A stretch of DNA of 38,361 nucleotides from Acidobacteriota bacterium. Lineage in GTDB: Bacteria; Acidobacteriota; Terriglobia; Versatilivoradales; Versatilivoraceae. Below the pieces are notes generated by a model that saw only the letters and a list, made by a program, of their open reading frames with translations, did no database searches and was not told where the DNA came from. The position numbers and the translations under genes were made by a program. This document shows positions 8,704 to 15,852 of the stretch, in pieces (the stretch's first letter is position 1; each line of letters begins with the position of its first letter). The stretch is taken from positions 1-38,361 of the forward strand of contig QHZQ01000010.1 of assembly GCA_003224725.1 (NCBI GenBank), written 5' to 3'.

Positions 8704-10266
8704 TTATCGAGCATACTCCACAACTCGCATCTCACGGATCACGGTCACTTTAATCTGTCCGGGATATTGCAGTTCATTCTCAATCTTTCTGGCGATGTCC
8801 TTGGTCAGCCAGAAAGCCTGTTCGTCGCTAACCTTATCACTCTCCACCATAATCCGGATTTCACGTCCTGCCTGCAGGGCATAGCATTTGGACACACCCT
8901 CGAAAGAATCCACCAGACTCTCTAATTTCTCCAAGCGCTTGACATAGGTTTCCAGTATTTCCCGGCGAGCTCCTGGACGAGCGGCAGAAAGAGCGTCCGC
9001 GGCCTGGACCAACTGAGCTTCGACAGTGCGAAATTCCACGTCGAAGTGATGGGCTTCCATGGCATGAATGACCTCTTCGCTCTCGCCGCATTTACGCGCG
9101 ACCTGGACTCCAAGCTGGATATGAGTTCCTTCGACCTCGCGGTCGATGGCTTTGCCAATATCATGAATTAACCCGGCACGCTTGGCTACCGCCACGTTGG
9201 CTCCTATTTCTGCAGCCATCATGCCAGCGAGACTCGCCACTTCCTTAGAGTGATTCAAGACATTCTGGCCATAGCTGGTTCGATACCTGAGCCGTCCCAA
9301 AAGCCTGATGATCTCAGGGTGAAAGTCACGGATTCCCAATTCAAGAGTTGCTGCCTCACCCTCTTGTTGGATCTTAACATCAAGCTCCTTCTTCACCCTA
9401 TCAACGACCTCTTCAATGCGGGCCGGATGGATGCGGCCATCCGAGATCAATTTTTCAATAGACATTTTAGCGATTTCTCGCCGAATGGGATCGAATCCCG
9501 ACAAAATAATGGCCTCCGGTGTGTCGTCAATGATCAAATCAACTCCTGTAGCTACTTCTAAAGCTCGTATGTTTCTTCCTTCTCGACCAATGATTCGACC
9601 TTTCATTTCATCACTGGGAAGATCAACCACCGAGACCGCTGTCTCCACGACGTGCTCACCGGCACAGCGCTGAATGCAGGTACTTATGATTTTCTTGGCT
9701 TCTTCTTGGGCTGTAACTTTCGTCTCCTCTTCGATCTTTTTAATCATGCCAACAGCCTCGTGTTTGGCATCAGCTTCCATCTGTTTCAGCAACTGCCTCT
9801 TCGCCTCCTCTGCGGAAAGCCCAGAATGCATCTCCAGTTGGCGCTTTTGCTCCGCCAACAACTCCCTGGCTTTTCTTTCGTCAAAAGCAACTTCGCGTTC
9901 CCGGTCGCTAAGCTTTTTCTCTTTTTGGGAAAGCTCCCTTTCCCTCTGCGTCAGCGCTTGATCTTTTCTTTCGAGAAGCTCTTCCCTCTGGTTATGGCGT
10001 TTCTCCAGACCTTGTAACTCTAGTTTTCGATCTCTGGTTTGTTTTTCAACTTCGGCGCGAAGGCTAAGAATTTTATCCTTGGCTTCCAGCAACGCCTCTT
10101 TTTTAATGTGTTCAGCTTCCTTCTTAGAGTCTCCAACAATTTTCTGAGCAGTCTGTTCTGCCGCTTTTATAGAACTTAAAACCTGTCTGGCTTTTAAAAG
10201 CATCACAGAGAGCACAATGATTAAGCCAACCGCCACAGTAAGTGCTAAGTAAGCTACGGGGTTCAT
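8704..10266 (-). CDS. rny: Ribonuclease Y
   Basis: Membrane-anchored endoribonuclease that initiates mRNA decay. The 520-residue protein has the canonical order: N-terminal transmembrane helix (about 5-25), a long charged coiled coil (35-200), a KH domain with GRIIGREG (223-230), and an HD domain with NHSKEVA (His339) and LIHDIGKAID (His368-Asp369). The C-terminus IKVTVIREMRVVEYAR is typical. The ATG is preceded by GAGGAG. A separate promoter lies about 170 bp upstream, after the 6S terminator, so rny-ymdB-ffh can be transcribed independently of the pheST-zapA part. Confidence 0.97.
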   Translation of the reverse strand: MNPVAYLALTVAVGLIIVLSVMLLKARQVLSSIKAAEQTAQKIVGDSKKEAEHIKKEALLEAKDKILSLRAEVEKQTRDRKLELQGLEKRHNQREELLERKDQALTQRERELSQKEKKLSDREREVAFDERKARELLAEQKRQLEMHSGLSAEEAKRQLLKQMEADAKHEAVGMIKKIEEETKVTAQEEAKKIISTCIQRCAGEHVVETAVSVVDLPSDEMKGRIIGREGRNIRALEVATGVDLIIDDTPEAIILSGFDPIRREIAKMSIEKLISDGRIHPARIEEVVDRVKKELDVKIQQEGEAATLELGIRDFHPEIIRLLGRLRYRTSYGQNVLNHSKEVASLAGMMAAEIGANVAVAKRAGLIHDIGKAIDREVEGTHIQLGVQVARKCGESEEVIHAMEAHHFDVEFRTVEAQLVQAADALSAARPGARREILETYVKRLEKLESLVDSFEGVSKCYALQAGREIRIMVESDKVSDEQAFWLTKDIARKIENELQYPGQIKVTVIREMRVVEYAR

Positions 10267-10432
10267 AGTCTCTCCTCAATAGTTTCAACCCGTAAACTCG
10301 TTCCTGGGAAATGACCGGAGCAGGCATCAGGCGTGCGGTTACAGCTAACGATACATGAGTCATCACGATTATTCCATTTCCCAATTGACGGTTTACGAAA
10401 GCATCATCAGCGTGCTACGTACTAACGTTTTG

Positions 10433-10461
10433 ATTATAGTCCAGTGAATAGCGAATTACAA
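10433..10461 (-). promoter_or_regulatory. Sigma-70-like promoter of rny-ymdB-ffh
   Basis: On the minus strand TTGTAA (10461-10456) and a perfect TATAAT (10438-10433) are separated by 17 bp. The predicted start near 10425 gives a leader of about 160 nt before rny. It sits just downstream of the 6S terminator, which makes functional sense. Confidence 0.65.
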
Positions 10462-10492
10462 TAAAAGGGATTCCGAGAGTCTCCAGCGAGGA

Positions 10493-10526
10493 TATAAAAA
10501 GCGGGCTCAAACAAAAACCCCGCTTT
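10493..10526 (-). terminator. Intrinsic terminator after the 6S RNA
   Basis: On the minus strand AAAGCGGG (10526-10519) pairs with CCCGCTTT (10505-10498), and a T-run continues. The 5' arm shares GCGGGG with the 3' strand of the predicted 6S closing stem, so the two folds are mutually exclusive. Confidence 0.75.
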
Positions 10527-10690
10527 GCCGTGAGGCACTCTATTTGGACCTGGATACCAGGTGGGCACCTTATACTATCACTTTAGGAAGCTTCATCTGG
10601 TGAAGCTTACACACGGTAAATAGAGTCAGGTTCCCATACAAATAGGTGTTGGTTCAAATAATGGCGCGCCAACACGTACATCGCAGGGTG
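10517..10690 (-). ncRNA. ssrS: 6S RNA
   Basis: The gap between zapA and rny folds by hand as a 6S RNA, the regulator that sequesters sigma-70 RNA polymerase. The closing stem pairs CCCUGC with GCGGGG, CGUG with CACG, and GGCGC with GUGCC. The apical side pairs UGGG and ACCU with AGGU and CCCA in the conserved-looking GGUGCCCACCU, then CUAU with AUAG, capped by the 8-bp hairpin AAGCUUCA/UGAAGCUU. The 3' side of the central bubble carries the small hairpin ACCUGG-UAU-CCAGGU, as in known 6S RNAs. Location beside zapA is the classic one. Ends are estimated from the promoter and the closing stem (about 174 nt). Confidence 0.85.
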
Positions 10691-10696
10691 AGTGTG

Positions 10697-10726
10697 ATTT
10701 TAGTTAGCAGCCCTGCTGTAGGTCAA
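10697..10726 (-). promoter_or_regulatory. Promoter of the 6S RNA
   Basis: On the minus strand TTGACC (10726-10721) and TAAAAT (10702-10697) are 18 bp apart. The predicted start at about 10690 coincides with the 5' strand of the closing stem. Confidence 0.65.
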
Positions 10727-10775
10727 GCAATATTTTCGACGACACGTTTTACACTTCATGTACCACGCTTCAATT

Positions 10776-11069
10776 TCATCTCTTCAGCACTTGATCAAGC
10801 AGACGAGAACACTCCGCACTCTTGTCGTAGACAATGGACTCAAATTCCTTTGAACGTTCACGTTCCTGGAATAATTCATCAGCGATGTTCAATGCCGCCA
10901 ACACCGCCACCTTTAAAGAATCCACGGTCTTGCTGCCCTGAGCAATCTCCCGCATCTTTTTGTCTACATAGGCGGCCAATTCCTTGATATAGTTCGACTC
11001 AATTCCACCCTTGATTTGGTAGAACTGATTGTAAATCTCTACACGGGTCAATCCTTCAACGCTTCGCAT
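10776..11069 (-). CDS. zapA: Cell division protein ZapA
   Basis: ZapA promotes FtsZ protofilament bundling at the Z-ring. The 97-residue product has the family N-terminal beta strand and helix (VEIYNQFYQIKGG, YIKELAAYVDKKMREIA), the DSLKVAVLAALNIADELF helix, and a C-terminal coiled coil. Length is normal. The ATG has GGAG nine bases upstream. It follows the ZapB-like gene by 36 bp and precedes the 6S RNA, an arrangement conserved in many bacteria. Confidence 0.9.
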   Translation of the reverse strand: MRSVEGLTRVEIYNQFYQIKGGIESNYIKELAAYVDKKMREIAQGSKTVDSLKVAVLAALNIADELFQERERSKEFESIVYDKSAECSRLLDQVLKR

Positions 11070-11105
11070 GGAAATAACTCCAAGGTTTATTGGCTTTGGT
11101 TTCGA

Positions 11106-11357
11106 CTACACGGTCAGTTCTTCCAGATTATTTAAAATAGTTTCAACCCTTTCTTTGACCAAGCTTTTCTCTTTCTTAAATTCTAGAATTTCCAGTTTGA
11201 GACGATCATTTTCACCTGCCAGTTGGTCAACGTGGGACTTCATCTTCAGAATATCCTTCTCGAGAGATTCCTTTTGTAACTTAATGGCTTTAAAAAGTTC
11301 AATAACACGATAGACTTTGTTCTCTAAATCCGTGAATTTTTCTAATCCGTCACTCAC
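11106..11357 (-). CDS. ZapB-like coiled-coil protein
   Basis: An 83-residue protein that is essentially one continuous charged coiled coil (KLQKESLEKDILKMKSHVDQL, ENDRLKLEILEFKKEK), with no membrane segment. Small coiled-coil proteins immediately before zapA are commonly annotated ZapB-like and thought to assist Z-ring assembly. Coiled-coil composition makes homology calls weak, so this rests mainly on size and position. It starts with GTG and overlaps the pheT stop by four bases (GTGA), so translation is probably coupled to pheT. Confidence 0.7.
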   Translation of the reverse strand: MSDGLEKFTDLENKVYRVIELFKAIKLQKESLEKDILKMKSHVDQLAGENDRLKLEILEFKKEKSLVKERVETILNNLEELTV

Positions 11358-13456
11358 ATTAGATCCTTATCTGGGATCCTTATTTCAACACCCAGTTTTT
11401 CCGCCAGGAGCGCCCCAATCTTCTGCTGATGTTGATTGACTTCTTCCTCGGTCAATGTTCGATCGAAAGCTTGATAAACGATGCTGATTGAAATTCCCTT
11501 TTTATCTGAGGGGAGCTTATCTCCGACATAGAGATCAAATGGAAAGACCTTTTGTATCTCTTTGATGTTCGCCTGCTCAATCGTCGATTCGATTCTACTA
11601 TAATCGACATCTTTATCAACGAACATTGAGAGGTCCCTTTGAATGGACGGAAACCTGGGGATTTCGTGGAAGACCTTCTTTGCAGCTCTCAAGTTGTACC
11701 ATTGCCGCAACGGAATTTCCGCTACCCACACCGGTTGTCTAATTTTGTATAGCTCACAAACTTTGGGATGAAGTTGCCCAAAGATCCCCAAATGCTGGCC
11801 ACGCCATCGAATCTCTGCTGCAACACCTGGATGGTAGTGGTTTGGGGAGGAACAGGGCATTTGCTCTTGCTCCATCCTGTGCATCGGACCCAAGAAGCAA
11901 ACCTCTTTGACTGGAAGCCCTAGCGACTGGAGAAGAATTTCGATGTCGCCTTTCAGATCGAAAAAATTAATGGCCCGGGTCACGCTGTGAACACTTACCT
12001 CCTGGTAGTTTCCGCTGGCGATCATTCCCAGGTAATCTTCTTCTTGTGGCTTCTGGCCAGCATGGTTGCGATAGATCTTACCTATTTCGTAAAGCCTGGC
12101 ACTCTTGATGCCCCGATTGTAGTTACGCAAGAATGAGTGCAAGAGTCCAGGTAACAAAGAGGCCCGCATCACGCCCGTTTCAGCGGAAAGTGGGTTTAGC
12201 AATCGAATGGGTTCATGGTCAGCAAATCTTCGATTTTCTGACTCATCAATAAAAGAATAGGTCAGGGTTTCGGAATAACCTAGATGTGTCAATCTCTCTT
12301 TTAGAATTTTCCCTTGCGAATATTCTGGCCGGCGATGAGAGCCTCCTTTCCATGCGGGTAGGCTGGATGGGAATTTGTCGTATCCGTAATGGCGCGCAAT
12401 TTCTTCGATGAGATCAATCTCGCTTTCAACATCTAGCCGTGAGGTAGGCAAATCAACTCGCCAGCCCTCAGCCAATCTTTCGACGATTTTGAAATCTAAC
12501 AGGTTCAAGATTTCTTCGACTGCCGGTTGCTCAATTTCTGATCCCATCACTCGAGTGATGCGAGACCTTCGCAGGAAGAGAGGTTCCCGTCTGACCACTT
12601 GAGGATAACAGTCAACGACCCCTTGCTGAATCTCTCCGCCAGCCAGCCGATGGATTAGAAAAGCTGCCCGGTCCAGAGTCGGCACCGTTGCATTGACATC
12701 CGCTCCTCTTTCAAAGCGATGGGAAGCTTCTGTGTGCATACCTAACAACTTCGACGTCTTCCTTATGGAAATAGGGTTAAACCAGGCACTTTCGAGCAAG
12801 ACGTCTCGGGTGGAAGAACTAATTTCACTTTCCAGGCCACCCATTATCCCGGCCAGCGCCACAGCTCGGGCTTGATCTGCGATGACCAGCATTCCCCGGT
12901 TCAGTCTCCTTTCCAAGCCGTCGAGGGTGACGAGCCGTTCTTCATGGCAAGCTTCCCGGACAATAATCTTCCTGCCGTCAATTTTCAGAAGATCGAAGGC
13001 ATGCAATGGGTGACCTAGCTCCATAAGGACATAGTTTGTAATGTCAGCGATATTATTGATCGGCCGGAGACCGAGTGTCTCCAGCCGCTGAACCAGCCAA
13101 TCGGGAGAAGGAGCTACCTTCACACCGCGAACGATCCGTGCACTGTAACGAGCACACAACTGTGGGGATTGTATTTCGACGGCCACCTGGGTCTTAGCCG
13201 GACTCGACGACTCTTCCAAGTGAATAGCAATCTCTCTTAGCGATTTCTTGTATAAAGCAGAAACTTCTCTGGCCACACCTGCATGACTTAAGCAATCAGG
13301 ACGATTGGTTGTGAGGTCCAGCTCAAAAAGGAAATCGTTCCCATGTGGCTCCACCGTTTCGACGACGACTCCAACTTTGGTCAGGTCAGAGGCCAGCTCC
13401 TGAGGAGAAGCATCGATATCGACAAATTCTTTCAGCCACTGCCAACTAATCTTCAT
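11354..13456 (-). CDS. pheT: Phenylalanyl-tRNA synthetase beta subunit, lacking the EMAP-like domain
   Basis: The beta subunit of the alpha2-beta2 PheRS has tRNA-binding and editing roles. It has 700 residues, against about 795 in E. coli. The B1 region (MKISWQWLKEFVDIDAS ... VVVETVEP) runs straight into DLTTNRPDCLSHAGVAREV, so the roughly 100-residue EMAP/Trbp-like OB domain (B2) normally inserted there is absent. B3/B4 (RPINNIADITNYVLMELGHPLHAFD), B5, and the C-terminal FDX-ACB anticodon-binding domain (FPSIQRDLSMFVDKDVDY to the end) are intact. There is no frame disruption, so this is an architectural variant rather than a broken gene. The gene begins three bases after the pheS stop. Confidence 0.95.
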   Translation of the reverse strand: MKISWQWLKEFVDIDASPQELASDLTKVGVVVETVEPHGNDFLFELDLTTNRPDCLSHAGVAREVSALYKKSLREIAIHLEESSSPAKTQVAVEIQSPQLCARYSARIVRGVKVAPSPDWLVQRLETLGLRPINNIADITNYVLMELGHPLHAFDLLKIDGRKIIVREACHEERLVTLDGLERRLNRGMLVIADQARAVALAGIMGGLESEISSSTRDVLLESAWFNPISIRKTSKLLGMHTEASHRFERGADVNATVPTLDRAAFLIHRLAGGEIQQGVVDCYPQVVRREPLFLRRSRITRVMGSEIEQPAVEEILNLLDFKIVERLAEGWRVDLPTSRLDVESEIDLIEEIARHYGYDKFPSSLPAWKGGSHRRPEYSQGKILKERLTHLGYSETLTYSFIDESENRRFADHEPIRLLNPLSAETGVMRASLLPGLLHSFLRNYNRGIKSARLYEIGKIYRNHAGQKPQEEDYLGMIASGNYQEVSVHSVTRAINFFDLKGDIEILLQSLGLPVKEVCFLGPMHRMEQEQMPCSSPNHYHPGVAAEIRWRGQHLGIFGQLHPKVCELYKIRQPVWVAEIPLRQWYNLRAAKKVFHEIPRFPSIQRDLSMFVDKDVDYSRIESTIEQANIKEIQKVFPFDLYVGDKLPSDKKGISISIVYQAFDRTLTEEEVNQHQQKIGALLAEKLGVEIRIPDKDLM

Positions 13457-13459
13457 ATG

Positions 13460-14482
13460 TCAAAACTGTTCCAGAAATCGCAAGTCGTTGTCGTAAAAGT
13501 ACTGGATATTATTGATGGAATATTTCACCATGGCAAAGCGTTCAATCCCAATTCCAAACGCAAAGCCAGTGTATTTCTCCGGATCATAATGAACATAGCC
13601 AAATACCGCTGGATTGACCATGCCGGCACCCAGAACCTCGATCCATCCGGTCATCTTGCATATTCGGCAACCTTTACCGAAACAAACAAAGCAGGAAATA
13701 TCGACCTCCGCGCTTGGCTCTGTAAAAGCAAAATAGCTCGGCCGGAAACGAACCTTGGTCCTTTCACTGAAGAAGGCTTTCAAGAAATACTCTAACGTTC
13801 CTTTGAAGTCCCCAAAGGTAATCCCTTCATCGACAGCCAAACCCTCTACCTGATGAAACACCGGCGAGTGGGTCGCATCAGGGTTGTCGTGGCGGTACAC
13901 TCGGCCTGGACAGATTATGCGGAGGGGGGGACAATGTTTCTCCATCGTGCGAATCTGGACAGGAGAAGTGTGAGTCCGCAACAGTAAAGAGTCTGAAACA
14001 TAAAAGGTGTCTTGAGTGTCTCTAGCCGGATGGTGCTCAGGAATGTTTAAAGCTTCAAAGTTGTAATAGGTGGTCTCAATCTCGGGGCCATCCTCAATGG
14101 AATATCCTATCGAATGGAAAATGTCTTCGATCTCATAGCGAACTTGAGTGAGTGGATGGGAGTGTCCCAGAGGTCCTCGATTCCCCGGGAGAGTAACATC
14201 AACCTGTTCTGAAGCCAATCGTTGGTCTAATTCTCGAGCAGCCAACTGCCTTTCCTTCTCTGCGATGGCACTTTCCATCTCGATCTTAAGGTCGTTGAGC
14301 CGTTTGCCCAGATCTCTCCTATTTTCAGGCGATTTGTTTTGTAGCTCTTTCATCAAAAGAGTGAGCACACCCTTTTGCCGACCATAGTATTTAATGCGGA
14401 ATACTGCTAAAGCAGGAAGAGAATCGATCGTCCTTAATTCATCCAGAAAACCCTTTCCAATCTGATCAATGTCTAATGTCAT
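13460..14482 (-). CDS. pheS: Phenylalanyl-tRNA synthetase alpha subunit
   Basis: Catalytic subunit of PheRS that activates phenylalanine. It has an N-terminal coiled coil and a class II core with HPLTQVRYEIEDIFHSIGY, motif 2 (GRVYRHDNPDATHSPVFHQVEGLAVD) and motif 3 (GFAFGIGIERFAMVKY). CxxC-type pairs (FVCFGKGCRICKMTG) occur as in many bacterial PheS. The track start (14539) lies inside a terminator-like hairpin. ATG at 14482 (MTLDIDQIGKGF) gives 340 residues, the usual size, and is preferred although no strong Shine-Dalgarno is evident. It is followed closely by pheT. Confidence 0.95.
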   Translation of the reverse strand: MTLDIDQIGKGFLDELRTIDSLPALAVFRIKYYGRQKGVLTLLMKELQNKSPENRRDLGKRLNDLKIEMESAIAEKERQLAARELDQRLASEQVDVTLPGNRGPLGHSHPLTQVRYEIEDIFHSIGYSIEDGPEIETTYYNFEALNIPEHHPARDTQDTFYVSDSLLLRTHTSPVQIRTMEKHCPPLRIICPGRVYRHDNPDATHSPVFHQVEGLAVDEGITFGDFKGTLEYFLKAFFSERTKVRFRPSYFAFTEPSAEVDISCFVCFGKGCRICKMTGWIEVLGAGMVNPAVFGYVHYDPEKYTGFAFGIGIERFAMVKYSINNIQYFYDNDLRFLEQF

Positions 14483-14516
14483 GTCGTTTTGTGGCTTTTC
14501 AATGTCAGCTGATATG

Positions 14517-14540
14517 AAAAATGGGGCTGGACGCCCCATT
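14517..14540 (-). terminator. Terminator or attenuator hairpin between rplT and pheS
   Basis: On the minus strand AATGGGGC-GTCCA-GCCCCATT forms an 8-bp stem with a 5-base loop, ending in TTTTT. It lies about 95 bp after rplT and 35 bp before the preferred pheS start. No separate pheS promoter was recognised, so partial termination or attenuation is possible. Confidence 0.6.
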
Positions 14541-14633
14541 GAGTTTCTCTATTATTTTATGGTAATTCGGTTGGACAATGAAGGACTTCGTAGGAACGCC
14601 GGCAAAATCGGGGAACCTATCTCCAAGCATTAT

Positions 14634-14993
14634 TCAGGCGGCCAGCGCGTCTTTGGCTGTGTTAGCCAGTTGGGCAAATGATTCCGGATCCTTCACCGCC
14701 AGATCAGCCAGGACTTTCCGGTCGAGCTCGACCCCGGACTTTTTAAGACCGAAAATCAAGCGATTATAAGAAAGACCGTTTAATTTAGCGGCAGCTCCTA
14801 TGCGGATAATCCACAATCTCCTGAAATCTCGTTTCCGTACGCGTCGGTCGCGAGAGGAATACTTTAAGGCCTTGTCCACTGATTCTTTGGCTGAACGATA
14901 AAGCTTACTCTTGGTCGCCCGAAAGCCTGAAGCTAATTTCAAAATCTTTCGCCGGCGATCCCGCCGGCTTGTTCCTCGCTTTACTCTTGGCAC
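14634..14993 (-). CDS. rplT: 50S ribosomal protein L20
   Basis: L20 is needed early in 50S assembly and binds 23S rRNA. The 119-residue sequence is canonical: [32 protein letters not shown], then [33 protein letters not shown]. The start is GTG with AAGGAG upstream, in a leader (GGAGAACAGGCAGTG) nearly identical to that of rpmI. In other bacteria L20 represses this operon by binding its mRNA; I did not identify such a site here. Confidence 0.97.
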   Translation of the reverse strand: MPRVKRGTSRRDRRRKILKLASGFRATKSKLYRSAKESVDKALKYSSRDRRVRKRDFRRLWIIRIGAAAKLNGLSYNRLIFGLKKSGVELDRKVLADLAVKDPESFAQLANTAKDALAA

Positions 14994-15023
14994 TGCCTGT
15001 TCTCCTTGAGCTAAGTTTTCAAA

Positions 15024-15224
15024 TTACGAGGCATAGGGCAGCATGCGACGAACTTTCGCCGCGTCCGCCGGACTAACCAAGACGTTATGATCTAGCTTTC
15101 TCTTTCGTTTCGAAGCCTTCTTGGTCAGTATGTGGCGCGCATGAGAGTGTCCACGTTTGATTTTCCCTGAAGCAGTCACGTGGAAACGTTTCTTGGCGCC
15201 TTTGTGAGTCTTAATTTTTAGCAC
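15024..15224 (-). CDS. rpmI: 50S ribosomal protein L35
   Basis: L35 has 66 residues from GTG at 15224 ([20 protein letters not shown], then [16 protein letters not shown] and a basic C-terminus ending in VRRMLPYAS). The track's 98-residue version adds 32 non-homologous residues that overlap infC; the GTG has GGAG nine bases upstream and gives the normal size. It lies between infC and rplT in the standard operon order. Confidence 0.95.
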   Translation of the reverse strand: MLKIKTHKGAKKRFHVTASGKIKRGHSHARHILTKKASKRKRKLDHNVLVSPADAAKVRRMLPYAS

Positions 15225-15258
15225 TGCCTGTTTCTCCAATCGGTCATAAAATCTCAAC

Positions 15259-15768
15259 TTACTTCTTGGGAGAAAAAATGACAAACATATTGCTCCCTTC
15301 CATCTTTGGAAAACCCTCAACGACCCCTACTTCAGAAAGGTCTTCAATAAGCCGTCCGATCAACTGCCGGCCGATTTCTTTGTGCGCCATTTCTCTTCCG
15401 CGGAACATCACTGAGGCCTTAGCCTTGTCACCGTCCTGCAAAAAACGGATAATGTTGTTCTTCTTGAATAGATAATCATGCTCATCGGTCATAGGTCGGA
15501 ATTTGATCTCTTTGACCTGGATGACCTTCTGGTGTTTCTTGGCTTCATGAGTTTTCTTATTGAGCTGGTAAAGATATTTGCCATAATTCATAATCCGGCA
15601 TACCGGCGGCTGAGCCGTAGGTGAAATTTCAACCAGATCTAAATCCTTCTCCTTGGCAATTTTCAGTGCCTCATACGGCGGCAGTATCCCGATTTGACTG
15701 CCATCCTCGTCAATCACCCGAATCTCTTTAGCTCGAATGCGCTCATTCACTCTAGTACTTTTGTTGAT
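15259..15768 (-). CDS. infC: Translation initiation factor IF-3, probable AUC start
   Basis: IF-3 binds the 30S subunit and enforces start-codon fidelity. The N domain ([42 protein letters not shown]), the lysine-rich linker and the C domain ([21 protein letters not shown] ... [14 protein letters not shown]) are complete. The track starts at a GTG at 15750, which has no suitably placed Shine-Dalgarno. The only strong one, AAGGAGGT, sits 6-7 bases before an in-frame ATC at 15768, adding NKSTR before the conserved VNERIRA. Rare AUU/AUC starts are known for infC (AUU in E. coli, AUC reported in Myxococcus) and underlie its autoregulation. I therefore choose 15768, giving 169 residues. Confidence 0.92.
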   Translation of the reverse strand: MNKSTRVNERIRAKEIRVIDEDGSQIGILPPYEALKIAKEKDLDLVEISPTAQPPVCRIMNYGKYLYQLNKKTHEAKKHQKVIQVKEIKFRPMTDEHDYLFKKNNIIRFLQDGDKAKASVMFRGREMAHKEIGRQLIGRLIEDLSEVGVVEGFPKMEGSNMFVIFSPKK

Positions 15769-15852
15769 ACAGGCACCTCCTTCTTAATTGGCCCAATCGG
15801 CAGTTTCGGTCAAGGCACTCTTGCATCATTAGACAGCCCAACGTGGCGCCTT

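Noticed and set aside
14507-14629. Leader peptide ORF with several Phe codons before pheS
   Set aside because: No Shine-Dalgarno and Phe codons are not clustered, so it is not listed as a gene; kept only as part of the attenuation hypothesis.
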